The notes under the pieces are model-generated. The model did not search any database and had not been told where the DNA came from. It was given only the letters and a program-made list of their open reading frames with translations. Position numbers and translations under genes: made by a program. Source: an uncultured Mycoplasmatota bacterium (GTDB lineage Bacteria; Bacillota_I; Bacilli_A; RF39; UBA660). From it: a DNA stretch of 45,573 nt. Below, one piece after another: positions 7,658-16,930 of this stretch (positions are counted from its first letter, which is position 1; each line of letters starts with the position of its first letter). Where the stretch lies: positions 1 to 45,573 of the forward strand of contig CAMZCT010000014.1 in assembly GCA_947305065.1 (NCBI GenBank), in the 5' to 3' direction.

Positions 7658-9535
7658 TTATAGTTCACACATCTTCTTTAAAGCAAAAGTGATTTTACCA
7701 TCCTTATTTTCAATCGAATATAATTGATGTTCTTTTATTTCGTTTTTAAATAAGAATTTATAATTATTCTTAAAACTATCGTTTATTTTAGCTAAGTATA
7801 AGTAATCATAATCTTTCATTAAAGGGTAAATATTGTTTTTAAAATATTCTTTATAATCTAACCCTTCATCAACACTTAAATTAAAATTATTTGTATTAAC
7901 AGTGTTTTCTTCTAAATAGTATTTCATATAATATGGGTGATCACCTACGGAATCTTCAGCGATTATGTATACCTTGGCATTCTTACTTAAATCTTTTTCT
8001 ATACAATTGGCATTTTGTTCAAATTCATTTTCCGTAGGTATTGGATTGCTTGGTGTAAAAACTCTATTTAAAACAGAAGGTGATTGAATCATCAATAACA
8101 CTGCAGCTAAAAGATAAATATAACCAATCTTCTTTTCGTTATTAGAATAGTAGATAAATAACATTGCTAATAGTGCTAGAATAATAAGGGCGAATGTCGG
8201 CATGTATCTATTAAAACTTGCTAATCTTGGTCCTTCGCTCTCACCAAAACAAAATACATATAAAATTAACATGGAAAACGCATAACCAATTGCTCCTATA
8301 ATTAAAGTAATTACCAAAGATTCTATCTGATGTTTATAAAAGTATTTTTTAAACAATTTATATAATAAGATTAATAAAGTTAAACTAATTACTATTAATT
8401 GATAATAGTTTAATTGTATATAGGATGTAGTATTTGGTATAGTGCTGAGTCCATTAATAAAATTATTAATGGTAATATTTTGATAAGCGTATCCTTCTGA
8501 AGAAAAATAAATATTAATTAATCGAGATATGTGAATATCAGAAAGATTAAATTGACCTATAATATGAAGGTGTTCAATATAATTGTTCCAACATTTCCAT
8601 AATATTAATGGTACTAAAACAATTATTATTGTTTTTATTATATTCTTCAAACTCACTTGTTTTTTTAGTACTAAATCTAATAATAATAGGAAAATGCACA
8701 TTGCGTATAATGGTAATCCCATCTGTTTTATTAAGGGTACTGCTGCTAATGTTATAGTTAAACTAAATACTTGAAAAAGTTCCATATTATTTTTTGTAGT
8801 AACTATCGAGAATAGGCAATACCCAATAATTATGGCCATTATATAATCAGTGTATATACTATTCATAACTGTATGACAGTCTATAAATAAGAGTAGTAAT
8901 AAAACTATAAATCCTATAATTATTCCATAAAAGTATTCTGGCAATTTTGTTTTGTTTTTCTTAATATCACTCAAAGCTGGAATAAACAAAATCATTTCAA
9001 ATAAATGTATAGATTGAATTAATCTTCCTTCGTTATAAACTCCCCCTGATAATTTAATAAATAATAACTCGTATACCTGAATTATTGGAGGATAATCTTT
9101 ATGAACTAATAATGTTGACTCCTTTATAGAATAAAAATTATCAAGGCGTAACATTTCTTTTATCATTACTCCCCAGTGAGAAAATTCGTCCCAAGCACTA
9201 AATTTTCTGTTCAAATCATAGATGAATATAAATATTGAACATAATATATAAGCATAGAAACCTTTAGTTAAGATTAATTCTTTTAAGTCTTTTACTTTGA
9301 TTTTTTTTAGCATTAACTTTACGGGTATAATGATAATAAAAGATAAAGAAATAACAATATTAATTATATATCCTATATTAAAGGTTTTAAAAACGAAAGC
9401 GCTTAACATCATTATTAATGAGCTTAGGAAGAAACCCATTGGTAAGCAATTGGTAAATTGTTTTTTAAATAATACTGCAAGTGAGATGGCATAGAAGCAG
9501 AAGAATAAAGCTGCTATAAAATATCCCATAAACAT
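7658..9535 (-). CDS. Large polytopic membrane protein, GT-C-like glycosyltransferase or polymerase
   Basis: A 625-residue protein with at least ten predicted membrane segments over residues 1-480 and a soluble C-terminal domain of about 130 residues. An acidic-aromatic motif WDEFSHWG at residues 115-122 follows the third or fourth helix. Acidic residues in the first external loop are a hallmark of GT-C enzymes, which use polyprenyl-phosphate sugars outside the membrane. The locus has an ABC exporter and no flippase of the Wzx type. A Wzy polymerase role is therefore less likely than sugar addition or modification outside the cell. Two ATGs, 6 bases apart, are both possible starts. I am confident about the membrane topology but not the reaction. 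Confidence 0.65.
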   Translation of the reverse strand: MFMGYFIAALFFCFYAISLAVLFKKQFTNCLPMGFFLSSLIMMLSAFVFKTFNIGYIINIVISLSFIIIIPVKLMLKKIKVKDLKELILTKGFYAYILCSIFIFIYDLNRKFSAWDEFSHWGVMIKEMLRLDNFYSIKESTLLVHKDYPPIIQVYELLFIKLSGGVYNEGRLIQSIHLFEMILFIPALSDIKKNKTKLPEYFYGIIIGFIVLLLLLFIDCHTVMNSIYTDYIMAIIIGYCLFSIVTTKNNMELFQVFSLTITLAAVPLIKQMGLPLYAMCIFLLLLDLVLKKQVSLKNIIKTIIIVLVPLILWKCWNNYIEHLHIIGQFNLSDIHISRLINIYFSSEGYAYQNITINNFINGLSTIPNTTSYIQLNYYQLIVISLTLLILLYKLFKKYFYKHQIESLVITLIIGAIGYAFSMLILYVFCFGESEGPRLASFNRYMPTFALIILALLAMLFIYYSNNEKKIGYIYLLAAVLLMIQSPSVLNRVFTPSNPIPTENEFEQNANCIEKDLSKNAKVYIIAEDSVGDHPYYMKYYLEENTVNTNNFNLSVDEGLDYKEYFKNNIYPLMKDYDYLYLAKINDSFKNNYKFLFKNEIKEHQLYSIENKDGKITFALKKMCEL

Positions 9536-9562
9536 TTTCCCTTTCTATAATATAATTATTGT

Positions 9563-11278
9563 TTACAATCTGTTTCTATCCAAGAAAACATCTGCAACAG
9601 ATACTTGTATTTTGGAATTAATATGTTTATCCATCATGTAATACAAATAGCTATCAATAAATTTTTGTCTTTCTTTTGATAAGTCAGGATTAACTGGTGT
9701 TCTATAAACAGAAGTAGTTGTCCTAACATAATGATAATCATATTTTAAAGAGTATTTAATCCATAAATCCCAGTCTTCAAGAGCATCCATATTTTCATCA
9801 AATCCACCGCATTCTTCAAATACTTTCTTTTTAAACATTACGGTTTGGATAGGAAAGACATTGCTAGTATATAATCTCATTCTACTAAACAACCCACTAT
9901 GCACTACGGCAATATAAGCTATGTCATAAATATATGGGTCTTTACTCTCAACACTTATAGCAGTTTCAAAAGCTGTATCATAAACCATGTCGTAATCATT
10001 ATTAACTGCTTCTCTTACTAGAGTTTCTACGTGGTTATAATAAAATAAATCATCATCATCTAGAAAATTTAAATATTCTCCATGAGCAAGGCCCATAGCA
10101 ATATTTCCTACTTTACTTCTTCCAACATGTTCACCTGTAGCTTTATATAGAATATTAAGATCTTTAAATTCCTCTTTTATCATTTTTTCAGAAACGTTTT
10201 TACCATCTTCAACAATAACTATCTCAATGTTTTTATAAGATTGATTTCTTAATGATATTAGCGTTTCTCTAAGAACATTTGGTCTCCCGCATGTTCTTAC
10301 AATTATACTTACTAAAACGTTCTTTTTAATCTTCTTATTGTCTTCTACATTAAATGGATTTACTTTTGGAGCTTCATAATCAAGTAAATTAATAAATTTT
10401 GGTTTAAAATCCCCTACAGTTCTGTGAGTATGTTTATAAATTCTCGCACCAAAATATGGGAAAATCATTTTAACGAATGCTACCCTCATTTTATGTGCTA
10501 CTTTTTTATATTCTTTATCGGTTAAAGCGTGGGATGCTTTGTTTTTGAACATGGCTTTAGAAGTTAGTAATAATCCTTTCAACGAATTTTTCAAACTACC
10601 ATATTTACATCTTAAATATAGGTTATTTATGTACATGTATATATATTGGGTTACTTTAAATTCATCTGGTTCAGTATAGGAATAGTGAGTAATTCCAACA
10701 TCATAAAGATATTTTATTCTATAGCCTCTTTGTCTAATATTCCAACTTATTTCTACATCTTCACAATACATAAATAAGTTTTTATCAAAGCCTTTTACTT
10801 CTTCAAATACTTTTCTTTTAAATATAACACAAGCTCCGCTAGCCCATGATACTTCACCATTTAGTGGATTATAGTATTTAGGATGTTCATATGGTTCTTG
10901 TTTTAATTCGAAAACGTCAAATTCTTTTTCGGAATTACGAATTCTTTCTTCAATTTCTTTGAAAGTTTCAGGTTTAATCTCTGTATCAGTATTTAGGAAA
11001 AATATATAATCTGATTTTCCATACTTAGCTCCCATATTATTTCCATAGCCAAAGCCTTTATTCTTATGACCTCTTATTATTTCAAAGTTTAAAAATTTAC
11101 TACCATGTTCCTTTTTCAATTTTTCTAATTCTTCTACTGTATCATCCTTCGAAGCATTATCATAATAGTATAGAGATATATATTTTTTTAAATCATAATT
11201 GGATTTTAATATACTATCTAGATTTCCTTTTAACCATTTTTTTGAATTGTAAGTAACAAATACTACGTCAAATTTCAT
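9563..11278 (-). CDS. Tandem two-domain GT2 glycosyltransferase
   Basis: About 571 residues hold two GT-A family 2 domains in one chain. Domain 1 (residues about 1-270) is of the WbbL/rhamnosyltransferase type: VTYNSKKWLKGNLDSIL, FFLNTDTEI with the metal-binding Asp near residue 98, and LFMYCEDVEISWNIRQRGYRI. Domain 2 (about 320-560) has VRTCGRPNVLRETLISLRNQSY, YLNFLDDDDLF and EDWDLWIKYS. Both domains keep their DXD-type acidic residues, so both could be active. The protein could add two successive sugars, as bifunctional polymerases of other loci do. The longest frame starts at a GTG inside the ribosome site; GAGAGGTG, 6 bases upstream, supports ATG 11278. It follows the upstream GT2 stop by 5 bases. 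Confidence 0.88.
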   Translation of the reverse strand: MKFDVVFVTYNSKKWLKGNLDSILKSNYDLKKYISLYYYDNASKDDTVEELEKLKKEHGSKFLNFEIIRGHKNKGFGYGNNMGAKYGKSDYIFFLNTDTEIKPETFKEIEERIRNSEKEFDVFELKQEPYEHPKYYNPLNGEVSWASGACVIFKRKVFEEVKGFDKNLFMYCEDVEISWNIRQRGYRIKYLYDVGITHYSYTEPDEFKVTQYIYMYINNLYLRCKYGSLKNSLKGLLLTSKAMFKNKASHALTDKEYKKVAHKMRVAFVKMIFPYFGARIYKHTHRTVGDFKPKFINLLDYEAPKVNPFNVEDNKKIKKNVLVSIIVRTCGRPNVLRETLISLRNQSYKNIEIVIVEDGKNVSEKMIKEEFKDLNILYKATGEHVGRSKVGNIAMGLAHGEYLNFLDDDDLFYYNHVETLVREAVNNDYDMVYDTAFETAISVESKDPYIYDIAYIAVVHSGLFSRMRLYTSNVFPIQTVMFKKKVFEECGGFDENMDALEDWDLWIKYSLKYDYHYVRTTTSVYRTPVNPDLSKERQKFIDSYLYYMMDKHINSKIQVSVADVFLDRNRL

Positions 11279-11283
11279 CTCTT

Positions 11284-12126
11284 TCACCTCTCGTTATTTA
11301 ATTTTCCTTTTATTCCTTTTTTGAAATCTTTGTATCCTCTAAACATCATTTTCAATTTATTAATTTTATTTTTTTCAAAAGCAATTATTCTTTTAACCTG
11401 CCCTTTTTGAATTCTCAGTAACCTTTGACAATATTCTGGATATAAATCTTTATACATTTGATTAATATATAAATTATTTCTCACAATATAATATCTTCTC
11501 ATTGGATTGTGATTATAACATGGATATTCTTTATTAAATAGTTTATGAACAACGAGGTTACCTAGTTCGTGTTTCATAACTATATTGTTTAGTCTTAAAA
11601 CTTTATATCCATGTTTATGAAGATTCATACAATAATCAGTATCTACACAATCAATAAACAACCAATCTTTAAATCCTTTTATTTCTTGATAGGCATTTAA
11701 ATCAATAATGTTGCCTGATGTCATTACTTCTATCATATCCTCATATTCTCCATTTAATACATCTTCTTTTGAATCTATGTCTTGATATGGTGATATTAAC
11801 CCTATCTTTTTTTCTTTTGTCTTTTTTAGAAATTCTATCATGCTAAGCACTATTTCTTTACTCATTTTACTATCTTGATCTAGAGTAAGTAAATATTTAT
11901 ATTTATCTTCAATAGCTCTTTTAGCACCAACATTTAGCGCATAAGCAATTCCTTTATTTTCTCCTAATTTTATATATTCTATTTTTTCAGTGTTTTTCAT
12001 TCTCTCTATTTCATCATCAGAATTGTCAACAACGATTACTTTATCTACAACATCAATATAATTATTGATATTTTTTATATTCTTTTCTGAAGGGAAATAG
12101 AATACTACTACTGCTGCTAATTTCAT
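11284..12126 (-). CDS. GT2 glycosyltransferase, rhamnosyltransferase-like
   Basis: About 280 residues of a family 2 glycosyltransferase: VVVFYFPSEKNIKNINNYI, VIVVDNSDDE, GENKGIAYALNVGAK, LTLDQDS (DXD) and a C-terminal basic helix. The spacing and the DQDS motif are typical of RfbF/WbbL-type rhamnosyltransferases, which take dTDP-rhamnose. That matches the rml operon in the same window. The substrate is inferred. The ATG at 12126 is preferred over the TTG at 12138 because GGAG sits 7 bases upstream, and it overlaps the preceding acyltransferase stop as ATGA. Confidence 0.87.
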   Translation of the reverse strand: MKLAAVVVFYFPSEKNIKNINNYIDVVDKVIVVDNSDDEIERMKNTEKIEYIKLGENKGIAYALNVGAKRAIEDKYKYLLTLDQDSKMSKEIVLSMIEFLKKTKEKKIGLISPYQDIDSKEDVLNGEYEDMIEVMTSGNIIDLNAYQEIKGFKDWLFIDCVDTDYCMNLHKHGYKVLRLNNIVMKHELGNLVVHKLFNKEYPCYNHNPMRRYYIVRNNLYINQMYKDLYPEYCQRLLRIQKGQVKRIIAFEKNKINKLKMMFRGYKDFKKGIKGKLNNER

Positions 12127-13199
12127 TTTTTTCTCCAATTATAAATTATATTTTCGGTGCAATAATATGATACCAAGCCAAAGATAATATATATTACTAC
12201 TCCTAAGACAATGTAGTTAATAAGCAGAATGTTCGGTTTATAGAAGATTATTAATTGTTGAACTGCAAATCCCCATATGTAAATATGATAAGAATATGGT
12301 TTTATACTAAATGGTAATTTAATACTTCCTAATAATATAGTTAAATACGGAATAAACAAGTAGATTAGATAAGTATTCTTTTTGAAAACTGTTCCTAATA
12401 TAAATATGATTATAAAAATACTAACAGTGAAAAGATTTACTTTTATTTTGTCTTTAAATAAGTTTATAAGTATTCCTGAGCAGAAGAAATATAATAATTT
12501 AACAAATGATTTAAATTCTATAAATAAACTTAAATTTGGATTCCAAGTAGCTACTGTACCATAAAATTTATCTAGTACACCAAATTCTGATATTAACGCA
12601 ATGATAAATAAGATTAAGTAGAAAATACAAAAACCATAGTTATTCTTCTTGTCTTTTATTAGATATTTGTTAATAGGTATTATACACAGGTATGTATATA
12701 TAGTATGTTTAATAGTCCAAAGTGATCCACTTATAGCTAGTGGATATGGTAATTTTTCAAATATTCCTACAATACTATAAGAGTTATTCTGAAAGAACAA
12801 TAAGTTACTTGTTATATAGTTCATGTAATTACTAGTTTGTAATAAATACTTCGTCCCACCTGGGTCAGCTACTAAAGGACCTATAATTAAAGAAAAAACT
12901 AGGAAGAAAAATATTAAAGGTGGATATATTTTTTTTATTCTTTTTTTAAGATATTCCCCAATACTTTTACTTCTATTAAGACTATCAATGATGAAGAAAC
13001 CAGAAATAACGAAAAACATTGCAACTACAACATTCCCCAATTGGACACTGAAATATCTTGAAAAAAGATCTGAATTTGTTGTACTTGGTCCATAGTACAA
13101 TGGATAAGCATGAAAATATATAATTAATATTGCAAGCAAGAATTCTAGTAAAGCAAATGAATTTTTCTTACTATCATAAATTGTTTTAATTGTTTTCAT
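12123..13199 (-). CDS. Membrane acyltransferase, acyltransferase-3 family
   Basis: About 358 residues with roughly ten membrane helices. The first helix contains LAILIIYFHAYPLYYG with the characteristic His, followed by VAMFFVISGFFI and SGSLWTIKH, all typical of acyltransferase 3 proteins. It is embedded in the polysaccharide operon between the permease and a GT2, with a 4-base overlap downstream. Its acceptor is therefore probably the glycan built by this locus, giving O-acetyl or similar decoration. GAGGAG, 7 bases before ATG 13199, chooses the start over the upstream in-frame GTG at 13214. Confidence 0.87.
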   Translation of the reverse strand: MKTIKTIYDSKKNSFALLEFLLAILIIYFHAYPLYYGPSTTNSDLFSRYFSVQLGNVVVAMFFVISGFFIIDSLNRSKSIGEYLKKRIKKIYPPLIFFFLVFSLIIGPLVADPGGTKYLLQTSNYMNYITSNLLFFQNNSYSIVGIFEKLPYPLAISGSLWTIKHTIYTYLCIIPINKYLIKDKKNNYGFCIFYLILFIIALISEFGVLDKFYGTVATWNPNLSLFIEFKSFVKLLYFFCSGILINLFKDKIKVNLFTVSIFIIIFILGTVFKKNTYLIYLFIPYLTILLGSIKLPFSIKPYSYHIYIWGFAVQQLIIFYKPNILLINYIVLGVVIYIIFGLVSYYCTENIIYNWRKK

Positions 13200-13232
13200 T
13201 TTATTACTCCTCACTTATTGGATTGTATTATG

Positions 13233-14009
13233 TTAGATTTCTTCGGCAAATCTTTTTTCTAGTTTTTTGAAAATTGCAAAACTAATTAACAATAAGATTA
13301 AACCGGCTCCTAATAGTATCAACATACTTTTTATTCCTGGTATATGATGTGCATAAAATATGTTTCTATAGCTTTCAACTAAATAAGCCATAGGATTTAA
13401 TTTAAAGATCCAAGCAAATTTAGTACCATTAAACATATCAGCTGAATATAAAATTGGAGTGGCATAAAACATTAAGTTAATTATGAATCCCACCATATAT
13501 TCAACGTCTTTTACATAAACATTAAATGATGAAGTTAAAAATACAAGTGCTAATGAAAAGATATACTGTAACAACATTATTAATGGTAGGAATACTATGT
13601 GCCAACTTATTCCAACTCCATCTAATAGAGCAAAAATGATAATAATAATACAACTTATCGAAAAGTTTACTACTCCTGAAGTAACCGTTGATATAGGTAA
13701 TATTTCTCGTGGGAAATATACCTTTTTAATTAGATTCCCGTTTGTTGAAATACTAGTAGTACCACCAACCATACTAGTAGTAAACCAAGTCCAGGGAATT
13801 ATTCCACATATTAGAAACACTAGATAATGAGGTGTTTTTACTCTCATAATATACGGAAATACTATTGCATATACTAATACTTGTAATAAAGGATTAATAA
13901 ATGACCATAATACTCCTAAAAATGATGCTTTATATTTTCCCCTTATTTCTTTTTTTACGTTGGTACGCAAAAATTCTCTATATTTATATAATTCTTTAAA
14001 AAAATTCAT
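13233..14009 (-). CDS. ABC-2 type polysaccharide export permease (Wzm/TagG-like)
   Basis: About 258 residues. The cytoplasmic N-terminal helix (REFLRTNVKKEIRGKYKASFLGVLWSFINPLLQ) is the signature of O-antigen, teichoic acid and rhamnan export permeases. Six membrane segments and the NPMAYLVESYRNIFY motif near residue 210 follow. It pairs with the ATPase encoded just upstream to move lipid-linked polysaccharide across the membrane. The start at 14009 has AAGGAG 10 bases upstream; the longer frame from 14030 begins ahead of that ribosome site and overlaps the ATPase. With 14009 the genes are one base apart. Confidence 0.93.
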   Translation of the reverse strand: MNFFKELYKYREFLRTNVKKEIRGKYKASFLGVLWSFINPLLQVLVYAIVFPYIMRVKTPHYLVFLICGIIPWTWFTTSMVGGTTSISTNGNLIKKVYFPREILPISTVTSGVVNFSISCIIIIIFALLDGVGISWHIVFLPLIMLLQYIFSLALVFLTSSFNVYVKDVEYMVGFIINLMFYATPILYSADMFNGTKFAWIFKLNPMAYLVESYRNIFYAHHIPGIKSMLILLGAGLILLLISFAIFKKLEKRFAEEI

Positions 14010-14010
14010 A

Positions 14011-14745
14011 TTAAGCACACTCCTTAACATAGGCTTCGCTTACTTTTTCAAAGTCTCCATCCATTGCAATACCACCATCTTTTATCCATATGCCTCTATT
14101 GCATAGTTTTTTTAATGGTTCTAATGAATGGGAAACAATAACAATGGTCATTGTACTTTTGGCAAGTTCTTCTAATTTAGCAAAACATTTGTCTTGAAAA
14201 TGTTGATCACCTACTGCAAGTATTTCATCAATTAGTAAAATATCTGCATCTACATTTATGGCAACTGCAAAAGCAAGACGCATATACATACCTGATGAAT
14301 ATGTTCTTATTGGTGAATCAATATATTCTCCTAATTCAGAGAATTCTATAATACTGTCTAATCTAGAATCAATTTCTTGCTTTGTTAATCCAAAAATAGC
14401 CGCATTGAAATAAATGTTTTCTCTACCAGTAAAGTCTGGATGAAAACCGGCTCCTAGTTCTAATAAGGAAGTTAATTTTCCGTTTGTTTCAACAGTTCCT
14501 TTATTAGGAAATATTATTTTTGTCATTAGTTTTAATAACGTTGATTTACCAGAGCCATTAACACCAATAAGTGCTACTGTTTCTCCTTTTTTTATTTCTA
14601 AGTCTATATTTTTTAAAACTGTTCTTGTTTCTGTTTTAGACTTCCAACCTCTTACTATTCTTTCTTTCATAGTATTAGGTTTATCAGAGTATAGTTTAAA
14701 AGTTTTTGTCATGTTAGTGACTTTTATGGCGCAATCTTTTTTCAA
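14011..14745 (-). CDS. ABC transporter ATPase for polysaccharide export (Wzt/TagH-like)
   Basis: A 244-residue ATPase with Walker A GVNGSGKST near residue 58, the family-typical LLELGAGFHPDFTGREN Q-loop region, signature YSSGMYMRLAFAVA near residue 142, Walker B ILLIDEILAVGD and switch His in VSHS. The chain stops at the end of the nucleotide-binding domain. It lacks the C-terminal carbohydrate-binding domain present in many Wzt and TagH proteins, so export should not depend on recognition of a capped chain end. The start is TTG, with GGAG 7 bases upstream; the next ATG is 11 codons in and would cut into the fold. Confidence 0.94.
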   Translation of the reverse strand: MKKDCAIKVTNMTKTFKLYSDKPNTMKERIVRGWKSKTETRTVLKNIDLEIKKGETVALIGVNGSGKSTLLKLMTKIIFPNKGTVETNGKLTSLLELGAGFHPDFTGRENIYFNAAIFGLTKQEIDSRLDSIIEFSELGEYIDSPIRTYSSGMYMRLAFAVAINVDADILLIDEILAVGDQHFQDKCFAKLEELAKSTMTIVIVSHSLEPLKKLCNRGIWIKDGGIAMDGDFEKVSEAYVKECA

Positions 14746-14773
14746 ATTCTCTCTCTCCTTCGACTATGTTTTT

Positions 14774-15934
14774 TTATAATTCATTAAATAATTCTTCATA
14801 TTTATCTTCTACTATATCCCAAGTATACTCGTTTTTTATTATTTCTTTGTTTAATTTTCCATATTCTTTTTTTTCTTTATCTGTTATTTTTTCTAAACTG
14901 TTTATTATTTTAGTTAAGGAATTTTCATCTTTATTAAAATATAAAGTAGCTTTTTTACCTACCTCTTTATTATAAGGGACATCGAATAATATGTTAATAT
15001 CAGTTGCAGACAAAGCTTCTAGCAAGGATGGATTCGTTCCTCCTGCACTATGTCCATGAATATATGCAAATGCTGCTACTCTAAGTTTTCTAAGTATTTC
15101 TTGATTATATACTGGACCAGGCAAAAATATCCTATTATCTTCGGTAAAATTAGTTTTCTCTAATAAGTAATTATAATACTTATTCTTTTCAATGTTAGAA
15201 AGTATTATCAATTTCTTTTTAGTTTTTGATTTCATAAATTCTTTTATAATTATTTCTAAATTGTTTTCTGGTACAAATCTAGCAACTACTAAATAATACT
15301 CATAAGGTTTAGTTTTAAAATTTGTTTTTATATACTTTTTTATTTCTTCGTTAATAACATCTTTTTTTAAATAAGCCCCATAAGCTATAAATTTAGACCT
15401 TTTTTTGTACTTTTTATATTTTTCATCAATATATGCTTTTATTTCTTTAGAATCGCATACTACATAATCTGAATATTTTATTGAATATCTTTCAGATATT
15501 TTAAAGCATTGTTTAATTAACCAATTCCATTTTTCTCTTTTCCACTCTAATCCGTCAGGATTCATTATTATTTTTGCTCCCATCTTGTGAAGTTTTCGAT
15601 AATAATAAGGCATTAATGGACCAATCTTACATCCTAAAGATATTATTATGCAGTTTTTTAATTTGTTCTTTTTTATATATCTCAAAAAATAGTTAAAAGA
15701 CATGATGGTAAAGGTAAACATCGTGGCAAATCCTAGCTTAGGAACATAAATATTATTTATTTCTATCTTTTTTGTTTTTGTTATTTTTTTATCTAATTTT
15801 TTTTCTTGCACTAGATTAGCAATATAAAAATTAGTATTGTCATGGTTGTTGTCTATAAACTCTTTTACAAAAGTTTCCCATCCTCCATAGTTGAAATTGT
15901 AACCACGAGATCCAATCATTATTATATTTTTCAT
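14774..15934 (-). CDS. DUF1972-type rhamnosyltransferase-like glycosyltransferase (GT4)
   Basis: A 386-residue GT-B protein. The N-terminus IGSRGYNFNYGGWETFVKEF fits the DUF1972 domain, which starts the Cps2T/RgpA-type beta-1,4-rhamnosyltransferases. The C-terminal half is a group 1 domain: VARFVPENNLEIIIKEF, then HGHSAGGTNPSLLEAL, whose Glu and His are catalytic-site positions of the family. In known systems this enzyme adds the first rhamnose to a polyprenyl-diphosphate GlcNAc, which would make it the committing step here. That role is carried over from the family. The start overlaps the previous stop by one base (TAATG) behind GAGGGGG. Confidence 0.88.
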   Translation of the reverse strand: MKNIIMIGSRGYNFNYGGWETFVKEFIDNNHDNTNFYIANLVQEKKLDKKITKTKKIEINNIYVPKLGFATMFTFTIMSFNYFLRYIKKNKLKNCIIISLGCKIGPLMPYYYRKLHKMGAKIIMNPDGLEWKREKWNWLIKQCFKISERYSIKYSDYVVCDSKEIKAYIDEKYKKYKKRSKFIAYGAYLKKDVINEEIKKYIKTNFKTKPYEYYLVVARFVPENNLEIIIKEFMKSKTKKKLIILSNIEKNKYYNYLLEKTNFTEDNRIFLPGPVYNQEILRKLRVAAFAYIHGHSAGGTNPSLLEALSATDINILFDVPYNKEVGKKATLYFNKDENSLTKIINSLEKITDKEKKEYGKLNKEIIKNEYTWDIVEDKYEELFNEL

Positions 15935-16788
15935 TATTTGCCCCCTCTAAGTAAACAAATGATAAAAGCAATAAAATAACTAACATAATAGGTAATATAT
16001 AATAGTAACATTCCAAAAAAGTTAGTATGATTATATGTTTTTTCAAAGTATCTTTGAGATTCTTTCAAGCATTTATATTTCTTTAACGAATTAAAACTCT
16101 TATTAATACTCTTAGATAAATTATGTTTTACTATTACTTTGTTATGAATATATGATTTGTATCCTTTATTTTTTAATTTTTTTCCTAAAATATTTTCTTC
16201 ATAATACAAAAATGTATTCTCATCAAAGTAATCAATATCTTTTATTATACTTGACTTTATAATAAAAAAGCAACCTTTTACTACTTCTACTTCCGTTATA
16301 TTATCCTTATATATAAATGTATTATATTTCATTCTTTCGGTAGCATACTTATGAAAATAATTAATATTTGAAAGCAAGTCGTCCTTAAGGGTAGGAATTC
16401 TCCATCCTTTAGATATTTCGCCATTTTCATCTATAGTTGGTGCTATTAAAGAAACATTATTATATTTTAAAGATTTAAGTAATTCTTTAATATTATCTTC
16501 GCTTACTGTTATATCTGGATTAGAGATAATAATATTATCAACATTGTATTTTTCTATTGCATATTTTATACCAAAATTATTACCAGATGCGTATCCTTTA
16601 TTCTTGTCTGTTTTAATAACTTCTATATTGTCTTTTTCTTCTTCTTTTAATATTTCGAAGGAGTTATCTGTGCTACAATTATCTACAATAATTATGTGAT
16701 CTAATATTTTATAATTTTTTATTTGATTAATCATTTCTAATGTAGTAGTAGAATCATTATAGTTTAGTATTATTATCGCTGTACTCAT
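15934..16788 (-). CDS. GT2 glycosyltransferase with C-terminal membrane helix
   Basis: A 284-residue family 2 glycosyltransferase: ILNYNDSTTTLEMINQIKNY at the N-terminus, IIVDNCSTDNSFEIL, NKGYASGNNFG, then NPDITV at the DXD position near residue 92 and FLYYEENILGKKLKNKGYK for acceptor binding. The last 30 residues are a hydrophobic helix, so the enzyme is probably tethered to the membrane. It is the first gene of the polysaccharide operon, behind an extended -10 promoter and a TAGGAGGAG ribosome site. The motif order resembles rhamnosyltransferases; the donor sugar is unproven. Confidence 0.87.
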   Translation of the reverse strand: MSTAIIILNYNDSTTTLEMINQIKNYKILDHIIIVDNCSTDNSFEILKEEEKDNIEVIKTDKNKGYASGNNFGIKYAIEKYNVDNIIISNPDITVSEDNIKELLKSLKYNNVSLIAPTIDENGEISKGWRIPTLKDDLLSNINYFHKYATERMKYNTFIYKDNITEVEVVKGCFFIIKSSIIKDIDYFDENTFLYYEENILGKKLKNKGYKSYIHNKVIVKHNLSKSINKSFNSLKKYKCLKESQRYFEKTYNHTNFFGMLLLYITYYVSYFIAFIICLLRGGK

Positions 16789-16808
16789 TAAGTATCTCCT
16801 CCTATATA

Positions 16809-16837
16809 ATTATAACATGCTATTGGGTTTAGATAAA
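16809..16837 (-). promoter_or_regulatory. Promoter of the polysaccharide operon
   Basis: An extended -10, TGTTATAAT on the minus strand (core 16809-16814), lies about 20 bases before the GT2 start. Only a weak -35 (TTTATC, 16832-16837) is found at 17 bases, as is common for extended -10 promoters. The next convincing terminator is at 6365-6396. This single promoter may therefore drive nine genes. Confidence 0.55.
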
Positions 16838-16851
16838 GCTTAGGCTAACAT

Positions 16852-16881
16852 AAAAAACGTCTTATATTAATAAGACATTTT
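16852..16881 (-). terminator. Intrinsic terminator of the acyltransferase gene
   Basis: An 11-bp stem (16854-16864 and 16871-16881, one G-U) with a 6-base loop is followed by T-rich sequence on the minus strand. A second, weaker inverted repeat (16904-16910 and 16926-16932) with a 15-base loop overlaps the stop codon of the upstream gene. Confidence 0.7.
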
Positions 16882-16930
16882 ATTGTAATGAATGAATCTT
16901 CTAGAATGACAATTATTTCTTTTTAGTCAT

